Shown: positions 27,560 through 36,379, counted from the first letter of the stretch. The stretch: 64,000 nt of DNA from Streptomyces harbinensis (GCF_900116145.1 NZ_FPAB01000005.1:248001-312000); one strand, 5' to 3'. Made by a program: numbers and translations. The notes: generated by a model from the sequence alone, not told the origin.

Positions 27560-27594
27560 GCACGTTCGCCGGGCGAACGGGGAGAATCGACGCC

Positions 27595-28488
27595 ATGGAC
27601 GCTACTCTTCAGTATCTTCTCGACCTGCTCGATCTGGAGCGGATCGAGCAGGACATCTTCCGGGGCGCCAGCCACCCCTCGGTCATCCCCCGGGTCTTCG
27701 GGGGCCAGGTCGCTGCCCAGGCCCTGGTCGCCGCCTGCCGCACGGTCGATCCGGACCGGCTGCCGCACTCGCTGCACTCCTACTTCCTGCGCGGCGGCGA
27801 CCCGGGCGCCCCCATCGTCTACACGGTGGACCGCATCCGCGACGGCCGCTCCTTCGCCACCCGCCGGGTGGTGGCGGTCCAGCACGGGCAGCCGATCTTC
27901 CATCTGTCGGCGTCCTTCCAGCTGCCCGAGGACGGCCTGGAGCACCAGGAGCCGATGCCGCCGGCCCCCGACCCGGAGACCCTGCCGGACGGCGAGGAGG
28001 TGCTGCGCCGGTACGCCGACCGGTTCGCGCACCCGGCCGTGGCGGACCTGCTGCTGGAGGCACGGCGCGCGGTCGACCTGCGGTACGTGGCGGAGCCGCC
28101 GTTCGCGACGCCGGGCCGGCGGCGCGAGCCGCGCTCCCAGGTGTGGTTCCGCACCAACGGCAAGCTGGACGGCGACCGCGACGACCCGATGCTGCACATC
28201 TGCCTGGCGACGTACGTCTCCGACATGACGCTGCTGGACTCGGTGCTGCTCGCGCACGGGCGCGGCGGCTGGTCGGTGGGCGATGTGGTGGGCGCCAGCC
28301 TGGACCACGCGATGTGGTTCCACCGGCCGTTCCGGGCGGACGAGTGGCTGCTGTACGACACGGACTCGCCGACGTCGGGCGGCGGGCGCGGGCTGGCGCG
28401 CGGCCGGATCTTCACCCGGGACGGGCAGCTGGCGGTGTCGGTGATCCAGGAGGGCGTGGTCCGCGTCCCCCGGGAGGAGAGCGCGTAG
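27595..28488 (+). CDS. tesB: acyl-CoA thioesterase II
   Basis: 297 residues from ATG 27595. Double hot-dog thioesterase: first half with 'VFGGQVAAQALVAACRTV', LHSYFLRGGDP and DGRSFATRRVVAVQ (about 33-100), second half with SLDHAMWFHRPFRADEWLLY (about 236-255) and GGGRGLARGRIFTRDG. It hydrolyses medium- to long-chain acyl-CoA. The length is normal for the family. It stands alone between the tRNA terminator and convergent GNAT gene. Confidence 0.94.
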   Translation: MDATLQYLLDLLDLERIEQDIFRGASHPSVIPRVFGGQVAAQALVAACRTVDPDRLPHSLHSYFLRGGDPGAPIVYTVDRIRDGRSFATRRVVAVQHGQPIFHLSASFQLPEDGLEHQEPMPPAPDPETLPDGEEVLRRYADRFAHPAVADLLLEARRAVDLRYVAEPPFATPGRRREPRSQVWFRTNGKLDGDRDDPMLHICLATYVSDMTLLDSVLLAHGRGGWSVGDVVGASLDHAMWFHRPFRADEWLLYDTDSPTSGGGRGLARGRIFTRDGQLAVSVIQEGVVRVPREESA

Positions 28489-28528
28489 CGCCGGGCGGCG
28501 TACCGGCGTACGGGGGAGGGCCGCGCCG

Positions 28529-29473
28529 TCAGCGGTGCGGTGCCGGCCGCCGGACCCAGGTGGTCCACAGCGGTCGGTAGCCGGCGCGGTGCCAGAACGG
28601 GCCGGACAGCGGGTTCAGGGCCGCGTAGTGCAGCAGCGTGTGGGTGGCGCCCGCCTCGGCGAGGGCGAGGTGCGCGGTACGGACCAGGGCCGTACCGGTA
28701 CCGGCGCCGCGGTCGGCCGCCTCCACCATCAGGGTGGCGAGATAGCCCGCGCGGCGGCCGGAGGTCAGCCGGGCGGCCCAGGCGGCGTTCGCGGGCGGCT
28801 CGGCGTGCAGCAGCCCGGTGATCCGCCCGTCCCGCTCGGCGACCCACACCCAGGCGGCGGGGTCCGCCAGCCGCTGCCGGGCGTGCCGGCCGGACGCCTC
28901 GCGCCGTACCGTCCCGCCGAACTGCTCGTCCCAGCGCAGCTCGTCCAGCCACAGCGCGACCGCCCGGTCGAGCTCGGCCGGATCGCGCGGCACCAGCGGT
29001 CTGACCAGCGGATCGCCGGCGCCGGGCGGGCCGGTGTCCGCGGGGTGCGCGCCCGTGGTGCGGACGGCCGTCACCGTCTTCGGCGTGAAGCCGTGGGCCA
29101 GCAGCACCGGGGTGACCTCGGTGTCCCGGCTCGGCCAGGTGAACACCGCCTCGGCGTCCCCGGCCGGGTGGCCCCCGGCGGCCATCCGCTTGTCCCAGGC
29201 GGCCAGCAGCCCGTCCAGCGCGCGGGCCGGGTCGGGGCCGGTGAGCCGGGCGTGCAGTTGGTGGCGGTCGAGCGCCGACCAGCTCGCCTCGTACGCCGCC
29301 GGGTCCAGGCGGCGGCGCCGGTAGCGGGCCTCGGCGCCCGGGAGGGTGAAGGTGATGTCGCCCTCGGCGGGCTCCGGCAGGGCGTGGACGGCGGGCAGCA
29401 GCGGATCGAGGGCCCGCAGCCGGGTGTCCCTGGGCGTTCTCGTGCTCGTGCTCGTACGCGTCACGGACGTCAC
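28529..29473 (-). CDS. GNAT-family N-acetyltransferase
   Basis: 314 residues from GTG 29473. The N-end is a Thr/Ser/Arg-rich stretch. The N-terminal half (about 40-150) is a degenerate GNAT-like region. The C-terminal half (about 165-305) has the acetyl-CoA loop in ATLMVEAADRGAGTGTALVR (about 245) and the usual late 'LNPLSGPFWHRAGYRPLWTT'. The substrate is unknown. It begins 10 nt after the stop of 29484-30275 and is probably co-transcribed with it. Confidence 0.85.
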   Translation of the reverse strand: MTSVTRTSTSTRTPRDTRLRALDPLLPAVHALPEPAEGDITFTLPGAEARYRRRRLDPAAYEASWSALDRHQLHARLTGPDPARALDGLLAAWDKRMAAGGHPAGDAEAVFTWPSRDTEVTPVLLAHGFTPKTVTAVRTTGAHPADTGPPGAGDPLVRPLVPRDPAELDRAVALWLDELRWDEQFGGTVRREASGRHARQRLADPAAWVWVAERDGRITGLLHAEPPANAAWAARLTSGRRAGYLATLMVEAADRGAGTGTALVRTAHLALAEAGATHTLLHYAALNPLSGPFWHRAGYRPLWTTWVRRPAPHR

Positions 29474-29483
29474 GCCCGGGAGC

Positions 29484-30275
29484 CTACGCGAGTCCGGCCG
29501 CGTGCAGGAGGTAGGCGGTCATCGGCTCGTAGTAGCGCGGATTGGTCACGTGATCGTCCAGCGGGACGCAGACCGACAGGGTGCCCTCGGCCTCGGCGAG
29601 GAAGAGCGCCGGGTCGTTGCAGTCCGCGTAGCCGATGGCGTCGATGCCGTACTGCGCGGCGCAGCCCGCCCAGCCGTGGTCGGCGACCACCAGATCCGGC
29701 GGCGCCTGGCCGTCCGCCGCCAGGGCGTCCAGGATGGCGGCCATCGGGTGCGGGGAGTGGGTGTGCCACAGGGTGGCGCCGCGCTCGTACATCGCCACCC
29801 CGGCCATCTGCGCGACCACCCCCTCGTCGGCGGTGAGCCCGATCGGCACCTTGACGATGTCGCAGCCGGCGGCGGCCAGCGCGAAGCCGGTGCGGGCGTG
29901 CACGTCCAGCAGCCCGCCCGGGTGCCCGGTGGCCAGCAGCACCCGCTGCCGGCCGTCGGCGGCCTTGCGCAGGGTGGTGGCCGCGCGCTCCAGGGCGTCG
30001 ATGGTCAGCTCGGGGTCGATGGTGTCCTGGCCCTGCCGGTGCTCGGGGTCCTCGTTGACGCCGCAGCGCTCGGCCATCACGGCGAGCACGTCCTGCTCGT
30101 CCGCCCAGCGGTCGCCGAGTTCCAGGCCCAGCCAGTAGTGCCGGTTGCCGTTGGCCAGTTCCCGGTAGTGGGAGAGGTTGTTCTCCCGGGGGGTGGCCAC
30201 GTCTCCGGCGATCCGGGCGCGTATGAGGTGTTCGGTCAGTTCCGGGCGGGAGGGCACGTAGGACAGGGGCGGCAT
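29484..30275 (-). CDS. conserved actinobacterial phosphatase-like protein
   Basis: 263 residues from ATG 30275. Recognisable conserved blocks: 'TPRENNLSHYRELANGNRHY' (about 29), 'QRVLLATGHPGGLLDVHART' (about 108), GATLWHTHSPHPM and 'DLVVADHGWAGCAAQYGIDA' (about 190). It ends CVPLDDHVTNPRYYEPMTAY. Close relatives are usually labelled 'phosphatase' in Streptomyces, as I recall. No classic phosphatase signature is visible, so the enzymatic call is weak. Conserved His and Asp residues in the blocks would suit a metal-dependent hydrolase. Confidence 0.7.
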   Translation of the reverse strand: MPPLSYVPSRPELTEHLIRARIAGDVATPRENNLSHYRELANGNRHYWLGLELGDRWADEQDVLAVMAERCGVNEDPEHRQGQDTIDPELTIDALERAATTLRKAADGRQRVLLATGHPGGLLDVHARTGFALAAAGCDIVKVPIGLTADEGVVAQMAGVAMYERGATLWHTHSPHPMAAILDALAADGQAPPDLVVADHGWAGCAAQYGIDAIGYADCNDPALFLAEAEGTLSVCVPLDDHVTNPRYYEPMTAYLLHAAGLA

Positions 30276-30332
30276 ACGGCCAGTATCGCCCCGGTGGGGG
30301 TGGTTGTGGGCGCCTGTCGCCGAGCTGTGATC

Positions 30333-30467
30333 TCAGGGAAGGGTGCGGATACCGGGACCGTCGTGAGTGATGGCCACGGTGTGCTCGACGGGGGCGGCGC
30401 GCGAGCGGACGGCGCGGGCCGCCTCGGTACCGGCGGCCGGGTCCGCGTCGGTCTCGATCTCCGCCAT
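30333..30467 (-). pseudogene. map: internally deleted methionine aminopeptidase remnant
   Basis: A 44-codon open frame. Residues 1-12 (MAEIETDADPAA) resemble a type I MAP N-end. Residues 23-44 (RAAPVEHTVAITHDGPGIRT) match the C-terminal MAP signature ending after EHTVAIT-DGP. The metal-binding core of roughly 200 residues is missing, so it cannot be an active enzyme. The divergent XRE gene at 30521 is of the kind often found beside map in Streptomyces. A large in-frame deletion is inferred. Confidence 0.6.
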
Positions 30468-30500
30468 GAGAGGGCTTCCGCCCGGGGCGCGCCAATTTCT

Positions 30501-30513
30501 ATACCGGTAGTAT
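30501..30513 (+). promoter_or_regulatory. leaderless-type promoter/operator of the XRE gene
   Basis: ATAC-CGGTA-GTAT is an inverted repeat that includes the -10-like TAGTAT (30508-30513), only 7 nt before the ATG. Transcription would begin at or next to the start codon. The repeat could be the autoregulatory site. Confidence 0.5.
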
Positions 30514-30520
30514 CACGGGC

Positions 30521-30784
30521 ATGGTACGCAACCCCCTGACGCCCGAGGAACGCGAGCGCGGCCGGCGGCTCGGCCTGCTGCTGCGGGAGGCGCGCGGCGG
30601 ACGCAGCATGACCGAAGTCGCGATGGCCGCCGGCGTCTCCCCCGAGACCCTGCGCAAGATCGAGTCCGGCCGGGCCCCGACCCCCGCCTTCTTCACCGTC
30701 GCCGCACTGGCCGAGGTGCTCGACGTCCCCCTGGACCAGCTGACGCGCCGCTGCACACCCGACGAGACGGCGGCTGTGGCGTAG
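30521..30784 (+). CDS. XRE-family DNA-binding regulator
   Basis: 87 residues from ATG 30521. Nearly the whole protein is one Cro/C1 helix-turn-helix: RLGLLLREARGGRSMTEVAM, then AGVSPETLRKIESGRAPTP and 'FFTVAALAEVLDVPLDQLTR'. No effector domain. It lies divergent to the map remnant, so its normal target may have been map. Confidence 0.9.
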   Translation: MVRNPLTPEERERGRRLGLLLREARGGRSMTEVAMAAGVSPETLRKIESGRAPTPAFFTVAALAEVLDVPLDQLTRRCTPDETAAVA

Positions 30785-30870
30785 GGGGTGCCGCCCGCGC
30801 CGGTCGTCGCCCAGCCCGGCCCGGATCGCGGAAGGGCTCGGGCACTGGGCACCGTGCCGCGGGGCGCCGT

Positions 30871-31125
30871 TCAGTAGTGGTAGCGGGCGGCCAGGATGAT
30901 GATCTCCCGGTCGGTGACCAGGTAGACGAGGCGGTGCTCGTCGTCGATCCGCCGTGACCAGGCGCCTGGCAGGTGGTACTTCAGCGGCTCGGGCTTGCCG
31001 ATGCCGGAGAAGGGGTCACGGCGGGTGTCCTCGATGAGCTTGTTGATCCGGGCGAGCATCTTGCGGTCGTTCCTGAGCCAGGAGGTGTAGTCCTCCCAGC
31101 CCTGATCCTCGAAGACGAGTCTCAC
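30871..31125 (-). CDS. yoeB: YoeB-type mRNA-interferase toxin
   Basis: 84 residues, GTG 31125. RelE-fold toxin that cleaves mRNA at the ribosome: '[20 protein letters not shown]', [29 protein letters not shown] and the C-end ILAARYHY. The conserved Glu (KPEPLK), Arg (EHRLVY), His and Tyr residues for catalysis are all present, so it looks functional. The start overlaps the antitoxin stop by GTGA. Confidence 0.94.
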   Translation of the reverse strand: MRLVFEDQGWEDYTSWLRNDRKMLARINKLIEDTRRDPFSGIGKPEPLKYHLPGAWSRRIDDEHRLVYLVTDREIIILAARYHY

Positions 31126-31403
31126 TCCGGCACCGTTCCGGTGTCCGGTGCGTCGGGGTCGATCAGTTCGCGTTCGCTGACGCCGCGCCCGCTCAGGGCG
31201 TTCTCGTACGCCTTGAGCAGCCGGCGCGCGTTGGCGGGGGAGCGCAGCAGGTAGGACCCTTCGCGCAGGGCGGCGTAGTCCTCGGCCGACAGGAGGACGG
31301 CATTGCCGTGCCGGGACACGATCTCCACGGCGTCGTGGTCCTCGTTGACCTTCTTGATCAGCGGGAAGAGTTCTCTTCTGGCCTCGCTCGCGGTGATGGA
31401 CAT
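31122..31403 (-). CDS. yefM: YefM-type antitoxin
   Basis: 93 residues from ATG 31403, preceded by AAGGGG. Phd/YefM fold: [20 protein letters not shown], '[20 protein letters not shown]' and a C-terminal helical, acidic toxin-neutralising tail. It binds DNA at its N-end and represses the operon; YoeB acts as co-repressor in the known systems. The palindrome at 31425-31444 sits 22 nt upstream. Confidence 0.94.
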   Translation of the reverse strand: MSITASEARRELFPLIKKVNEDHDAVEIVSRHGNAVLLSAEDYAALREGSYLLRSPANARRLLKAYENALSGRGVSERELIDPDAPDTGTVPE

Positions 31404-31424
31404 GGGCGGACCCCTTTCGGCAAG

Positions 31425-31444
31425 TGGTACCACATACCGTACCA
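31425..31444. promoter_or_regulatory. YefM-YoeB autoregulatory operator
   Basis: TGGTAC-(8 nt)-GTACCA, perfect arms directly upstream of yefM. It is a variant of the TGTACA-type palindromes that YefM binds. Confidence 0.7.
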
Positions 31445-31525
31445 GTCGCCTCGCCAGGTGCCGAGTGCCCGGCCGCACCCCGGTCGGCCCCGGCCGCAGC
31501 CCGCCCGGGCGGTCGCCGGCGCGGC

Positions 31526-32296
31526 TCAGTGGGCCAGTTCCCGGTACAGCCGCAGCCACCGCTCCGGTGGTACCCGGCCGCAGGGCAGGGCGCGGTCCAG
31601 GGCCAGGGCGCGGGTGCGGCGGCGGCCGTAGTGGTGGGTCAGGGTCGCGTGCAGGGAGCCGCCCCGGCCGGTGAAGCCGAGGTCGACGAACGCCCCGTAC
31701 GCCTCCAGTTCGGCCGCCGGGAGCAGCGGGCGGTCCCTGCGGTCCAGGTGCAGCACGGCGGAGTCGGTGCGCGGGACCGGCACGAAGTGCCGGCGGTGGA
31801 TGCGCGGGCCGAGCCGCCAGGCGTACCGGGGCCAGTTGCGGACGGTCAGCAGGGGCCAGCTGCCGAAGTCGCCGGTGCGTTTGCGGGCGTACTCCAGCTG
31901 GGTGAGGAGAGTGGCCGAGGTCAGGTGGGGTGCGGCCAGGCACCAGCGGACGATGTCGGTGGTCCGTGAGTACGGGATGTTGCCGACCACGGCGAAGGGT
32001 TCGCGGGGCGGCGTGGCGCGCAGGAAGTCTCCCTGGACGAGGCGGATGCGGGGGTGGGCGGGGAAGCGGCCGGCCAGCGTGCGGTCGATCTCGTAGGCGA
32101 TGACCCGGCCGGCGGTGGCGGCCAGGGCGCGGGAGAGGTGGCCCTCTCCGGCGCCCGGTTCCACCACCAGTGCGCCGGGGCGCACGCCGGAAGCGTGCAC
32201 GATCGTCCGGATGCTGGGGGCGTGATGCAGGAAGTTCTGCGACAGGGTGAGTCGGCGGCGTGCCACGTATGCGGTCCTCGGGGTGAGGACAGGCAT
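31526..32296 (-). CDS. erm: Erm-type 23S rRNA adenine-N6 methyltransferase (MLS resistance)
   Basis: 256 residues from ATG 32296. KsgA/Erm fold: [17 protein letters not shown] (about 16-32), SAM motif [13 protein letters not shown] (44-55), acidic AYEIDR (67-72), QGDFL (88-92) and the target-adenine motif [16 protein letters not shown] (105-120). The segments [17 protein letters not shown] and [10 protein letters not shown] are typical of Streptomyces Erm rather than KsgA. Methylation of A2058 would give macrolide-lincosamide-streptogramin B resistance. A 42-codon leader and competing hairpins precede it, so expression is probably induced by attenuation. A fused ABC exporter is divergent. Whether it mono- or dimethylates cannot be seen. 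Confidence 0.92.
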   Translation of the reverse strand: MPVLTPRTAYVARRRLTLSQNFLHHAPSIRTIVHASGVRPGALVVEPGAGEGHLSRALAATAGRVIAYEIDRTLAGRFPAHPRIRLVQGDFLRATPPREPFAVVGNIPYSRTTDIVRWCLAAPHLTSATLLTQLEYARKRTGDFGSWPLLTVRNWPRYAWRLGPRIHRRHFVPVPRTDSAVLHLDRRDRPLLPAAELEAYGAFVDLGFTGRGGSLHATLTHHYGRRRTRALALDRALPCGRVPPERWLRLYRELAH

Positions 32297-32347
32297 CGCC
32301 CGGTTCGGCGGGCCTGTCCGTGTCGATGTGCTGACACCGGACGGCCC
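32287..32347 (-). promoter_or_regulatory. erm attenuator: two mutually exclusive hairpins
   Basis: Hairpin II: GACACCGGACGGCCC (32333-32347) with GGGCCTGTCCGTGTC (32310-32324), given on the + strand, about 14 pairs with two single bulges and an 8-nt loop. Hairpin III: GGACAGGC (32287-32294) with GCCTGTCC (32312-32319), 8 perfect pairs extended by CGCC/GGCG inside. It buries the erm start codon (32294-32296). Both need 32312-32319, so only one can form. A third pairing, 32358-32365 with 32402-32409 (8 perfect pairs), lies over the end of the leader ORF. This is the layout of inducible erm attenuators. Confidence 0.75.
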
Positions 32348-32380
32348 TGGTGGCGTGAGGACTCGGGAAAAAAGCTGAGG

Positions 32381-32509
32381 TCAGACGGCTGAGGCGTCGG
32401 GCGAGTCCTGGCGGACCAGGGCCGGACGCCGCACGCGCGGGCGGGGGGTGTGCTGGGCGGGCCACGCGGCGGCGCGCGGCCCGTTCACGATCGAGTTGAA
32501 GCACGACAT
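32381..32509 (-). CDS. putative erm leader peptide
   Basis: 42 residues from ATG 32509, beginning MSCFNSIVNGPRAAAWPA, then a Pro/Arg-rich stretch and DASAV at the end. It lies between the erm promoter region and the attenuator hairpins and stops 85 nt before the erm start. Leader peptides that stall ribosomes with macrolide bound are the rule for inducible erm genes. Arg/Pro-rich segments like PRPRVRRPALVRQ are plausible stall sites. No strong ribosome site is seen in front of it. The role is inferred from position and structure. Confidence 0.55.
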   Translation of the reverse strand: MSCFNSIVNGPRAAAWPAQHTPRPRVRRPALVRQDSPDASAV

Positions 32510-32632
32510 GGATAAGACGATACGTTCCGTCGCGCGGAACGCGCACGTCCTTTTCTTCACACTGTTGCGGCGGGATGAAATGGCCCGAGGCTGGTGTTGA
32601 GCACTGCGGCAGCGATCTTCGGGAGGACACAG

Positions 32633-35600
32633 GTGGCGGACACCGATCGAAGCGGCACGGACGGCTGGATAAAACGCCTCACCGCGTACTGCTGGCGGCA
32701 CCGCCGCAACATGCTGCTCTCCCTCGGCGCCTCACTCGCCGGCATGGGCGTCATGGCCCTCATGCCGCTCATCACCAAGGTCATCATCGACGACATCGTC
32801 GTGGCCGGCGAAGGCGGCCTCGCGCTGTGGATCACCCTGCTGATCGGCGCCGCCCTCGTCATCTACGGCCTCACCTTCGCCCGCCGCTACTACGGCGGGC
32901 GGCTCGGCATCGACGTGCAGCACGACCTGCGCACCGCGATGTTCCGCTCCCTCACCCGGCTGGACGGCCGCCGCCAGGACCAGCTCTCCACCGGCCAGGT
33001 CGTCGGCCGCGCCACCTCCGACCTCAGCCTCATCCAGAACCTGCTCTTCATGATGCCGATGGTCATCGGCAACTTCATGCTCTTCGCGGTCTCCCTCACC
33101 GTGATGCTCGTCCTCTCCCCGCTGCTCACCCTCGTCGCCCTCGCCGTCATCCCCCTGCTGTCCTGGATCGCCGTCCGCAGCCGCCGCACCCTCTACCCCG
33201 CCACCTGGCACGCCCAGAACCGGGCCGGCGCCGTCGCCGGCGTCGTCGACGGGGCGATCACCGGCGTCCGCGTCGTCAAGGGCTTCGGCCAGGAGGAACA
33301 GGAGAGCGGCAAGCTCCGCGCCATCAGCCGCGAACTGTTCGCCGCCCGGCTGCGCACCGTACGCCTCACCGCCCGCTACATCCCCGCCTTCAACGCCGTA
33401 CCCGCCCTCGGCCAGGTCGCCATGCTGGCCCTCGGCGGCTGGCTCGCCACCCGGGGCGAGATCTCGCTGGGCACCTTCGTCGCCTTCTCCACCTACCTCG
33501 CCCAGCTCGTCGGCCCCGTCCGGATGCTCACCCTCGTGCTCACCACCGGCCAGCAGGCCCGCGCCGGCGTCGAACGCGTCCTGGAACTCATCGACGCCGA
33601 GCCCGAGATCACCGAGGCCCCCGACGCGCACGCCCTGCCCGCCGACGCCCCCGCCCGCGTCGAGTTCGACCGGGTGTCCTTCGGCTACGGCCCCGGCAAC
33701 CCCGTCCTCACCGACCTCTCCCTGCGCATCGAACCGGGCGAGACCCTCGCCGTCATCGGCCCCTCCGGCAGCGGCAAATCCACCGTCTCCCTGCTGCTGC
33801 CCCGCTTCTACGACCCCGACAGCGGCACCATCCGCATCGGCGGCCACGACACCCGCGAGCTGACCCACGACTCGCTGCGCGCCGCCATCGGCCTCGTCCC
33901 CGAGGACAGCTTCCTCTTCTCCGACACCATCCGCGCCAACCTCGCCTACGGCCACCCCGACGCCACCGAGGAACAGGTGGTCGCCGCCGCCCGCGCCGCC
34001 CAGGCCGACGCGTTCATCCGCGCCCTGCCCGACGGCTACGACACCGTCGTCGGCGAACAGGGCATGACCCTCTCCGGCGGCCAGCGCCAGCGCATCGCCC
34101 TCGCCCGCGCCATCCTCTCCGACCCCCGGCTGCTCATCCTCGACGACGCCACCTCCGCCGTCGACGCCCGCGTGGAGCGCGAGATCCACGACGCGCTGCG
34201 CTCGGTCATGGCCGACCGCACCACCCTGCTCATCGCCCACCGGCTCTCCACCCTCCAGCTCGCCGACCGCATCGCCGTCCTGGACGGCGGCCGGCTCGCC
34301 GACACCGGCACCCACGCCGAACTCACCGCCCGCAGCCCGCTGTACCGGCAGCTGCTGAGCGACCCCGAGCAGTGGGGCGCCGCCCCGCGCGACCCCGCCG
34401 GATACGCCGCCGAGGGGGACGAGGACGCGGGCCCCGGCCCGGACGGCACCACCCCCGCCCTGTGGCAGCGCGAGGCCGCGGGACCCGACACCGGCAGCAC
34501 CGCCCTGATGGGCGGCACCGCCGCCGACCCGGCGCTCCTCGCCCAGGTCGAGGCCCTGCCCCCGGCCACCGACACCCCCGGCATCGACGAGGCCGCCGCC
34601 GCCCGCCCCGAACGCGGCGGCTACGGCCTGCGCCGCCTGCTCGCCGGGCTGCGCGTCCCGCTGCTGTGCGCGCTGCTGCTGGTTGTCGCCGACGCCGCGT
34701 TCTCGCTGCTCCTGCCGGTCCTCATCCGGCACGGCATCGACCAGGGCGTGGAGAAGGCGGCGTACGGCGCGGTGGCCGCCGCCGCCGTCCTCGCGCTGCT
34801 CGTGGTCCTCGCCCAGTGGGCCGCCCAGGCCGGCGGCCTGATCACGGTCGGACGCACCGGCGAGCGCGCCCTGTACTCCCTGCGCGTCAAGATCTTCGCC
34901 CAGCTCCAGCGGCTCGGCCTCGACTACTACGAGCGCGAGCTGACCGGCCGGGTCATGACCCGGATGACCACCGACGTCGACGCCCTGACCAGCTTCCTCC
35001 AGACCGGCCTGGTCCAGGCGCTGGTGGCGGTCATGACGTTCTTCGGCATCATGGGTGTCCTGGTCGTCATCGACGTCCAGCTCGCCCTCGTGGTGCTCGC
35101 CACCCTCATCCCGCTGACCATCGGCACCGTCATCTTCCGGCGGCACAGCGTCAAGGCGTACGAGCTGGCGCGCGAACGCGTGAGCGGCGTCAACGCCGAC
35201 CTCCAGGAATCCGTCGCCGGACTGCGGATGGTGCAGGCGTTCCGCCGCGAGAGCGACGGGTACGAGCGGTTCACCGACCGCTCCGACGGCTACCGGCGGG
35301 CCCGGCTGCGCGGCCAGTGGCTCATCTCCGTGTACTTCCCGTTCGTGCAGCTGCTCGCCACCCTCGCCACCGCCGGGGTCCTCCTGGTCGGCGCGGGCCG
35401 GGTCGGCGCCGGCACCCTCACCGCCGGCGCCCTGGTGGCGTATCTGCTGTACATCGAGCTGTTCTTCGCCCCCGTGCAGCAGCTCTCCCAGGTCTTCGAC
35501 GGCTACCAGCAGGCCGTGGTCTCCCTCGGCCGCATCCAGGAACTGCTCGCCGAACCCACCACCACCCCGCCCGCCGAGCGGCCCCGGCCGGTGCCGGAAC

Positions 35601-36379
35601 GGCTGCGCGGCGAGGTGGAGTTCCGCGGCGTGCGGTTCGCCTACCGGGGCGCCGAGGACGGCACCGAGGCGCTGCGCGGCATCGACCTGACCATCCCGGC
35701 CGGGCAGACCGTCGCCTTCGTCGGCGAGACCGGCGCGGGCAAGTCCACCCTGGTCAAACTCGTCGCCCGCTACTACGACCCGACCCGGGGCGCCGTCCGG
35801 GTGGACGGCACGGACCTGCGCGACCTCGACCTCAGCGGCTACCGGCACCGGCTGGGCGTCGTCCCCCAGGAGCCGTACCTCTTCGACGGCACGGTGCGCG
35901 ACGCCATCGCCTACGGCCGCCCCGGCGCGAGCGACGCCGAGGTGGAGGCGGCGGCCCGCGCGGTCGGCGCGCACCACATGATCGCCGCGCTGCCCGGCGG
36001 CTTCCACCAGCCGGTGGGGGAGCGCGGCCGGGCGCTGTCCGCCGGGCAGCGGCAGCTGATCGCGCTGGCCCGCGCGGAACTGGTACGCCCCGACATCCTG
36101 CTGCTGGACGAGGCCACCGCCGCCCTCGACCTGGCGACCGAGGCCCTGGTCAACCGGGCCACCGACCGGCTCGCGGTGCGCCGCACCACCCTGGTGGTGG
36201 CGCACCGCCTCACCACCGCCGCCCGCGCCGACCGGGTGGTGGTCCTGGACCGCGGCACGGTGGTGGAGGACGGCACCCACACCGAACTCCTGGCCCGCGG
36301 CGGCCGGTACGCGGCCCTGTGGCGCACGTACGCGGGCGGCGACGAACACCCGGCGACGGAGCGGGCCCCGGTGGGCTGA
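32633..36379 (+). CDS. fused asymmetric type I ABC exporter (TMD-NBD-TMD-NBD)
   Basis: 1248 residues from GTG 32633, preceded by GGGAGGA. Two half-exporters in one chain: six-helix domain about 15-310, NBD1 about 345-570, a Pro/Gly/Glu linker, six-helix domain about 665-960, NBD2 about 985-1235. NBD1 has Walker A GPSGSGKST, signature LSGGQRQR and Walker B LLILDDATSAVD with Asp in place of the catalytic Glu. NBD2 has GETGAGKST, a changed signature LSAGQRQL and canonical LLLDEATAALD. So one composite ATP site is degenerate and one is complete, as in heterodimeric drug exporters. It is divergent from the erm gene. The substrate is inferred to be a drug or lipid. Confidence 0.92.
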   Translation: MADTDRSGTDGWIKRLTAYCWRHRRNMLLSLGASLAGMGVMALMPLITKVIIDDIVVAGEGGLALWITLLIGAALVIYGLTFARRYYGGRLGIDVQHDLRTAMFRSLTRLDGRRQDQLSTGQVVGRATSDLSLIQNLLFMMPMVIGNFMLFAVSLTVMLVLSPLLTLVALAVIPLLSWIAVRSRRTLYPATWHAQNRAGAVAGVVDGAITGVRVVKGFGQEEQESGKLRAISRELFAARLRTVRLTARYIPAFNAVPALGQVAMLALGGWLATRGEISLGTFVAFSTYLAQLVGPVRMLTLVLTTGQQARAGVERVLELIDAEPEITEAPDAHALPADAPARVEFDRVSFGYGPGNPVLTDLSLRIEPGETLAVIGPSGSGKSTVSLLLPRFYDPDSGTIRIGGHDTRELTHDSLRAAIGLVPEDSFLFSDTIRANLAYGHPDATEEQVVAAARAAQADAFIRALPDGYDTVVGEQGMTLSGGQRQRIALARAILSDPRLLILDDATSAVDARVEREIHDALRSVMADRTTLLIAHRLSTLQLADRIAVLDGGRLADTGTHAELTARSPLYRQLLSDPEQWGAAPRDPAGYAAEGDEDAGPGPDGTTPALWQREAAGPDTGSTALMGGTAADPALLAQVEALPPATDTPGIDEAAAARPERGGYGLRRLLAGLRVPLLCALLLVVADAAFSLLLPVLIRHGIDQGVEKAAYGAVAAAAVLALLVVLAQWAAQAGGLITVGRTGERALYSLRVKIFAQLQRLGLDYYERELTGRVMTRMTTDVDALTSFLQTGLVQALVAVMTFFGIMGVLVVIDVQLALVVLATLIPLTIGTVIFRRHSVKAYELARERVSGVNADLQESVAGLRMVQAFRRESDGYERFTDRSDGYRRARLRGQWLISVYFPFVQLLATLATAGVLLVGAGRVGAGTLTAGALVAYLLYIELFFAPVQQLSQVFDGYQQAVVSLGRIQELLAEPTTTPPAERPRPVPERLRGEVEFRGVRFAYRGAEDGTEALRGIDLTIPAGQTVAFVGETGAGKSTLVKLVARYYDPTRGAVRVDGTDLRDLDLSGYRHRLGVVPQEPYLFDGTVRDAIAYGRPGASDAEVEAAARAVGAHHMIAALPGGFHQPVGERGRALSAGQRQLIALARAELVRPDILLLDEATAALDLATEALVNRATDRLAVRRTTLVVAHRLTTAARADRVVVLDRGTVVEDGTHTELLARGGRYAALWRTYAGGDEHPATERAPVG

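Noticed and set aside
32366..32374. T6 run (minus strand) in the erm leader as an intrinsic terminator
   Set aside because: The bases before it form at most a 4-bp stem, too weak for a terminator. It was kept only as part of the leader description.
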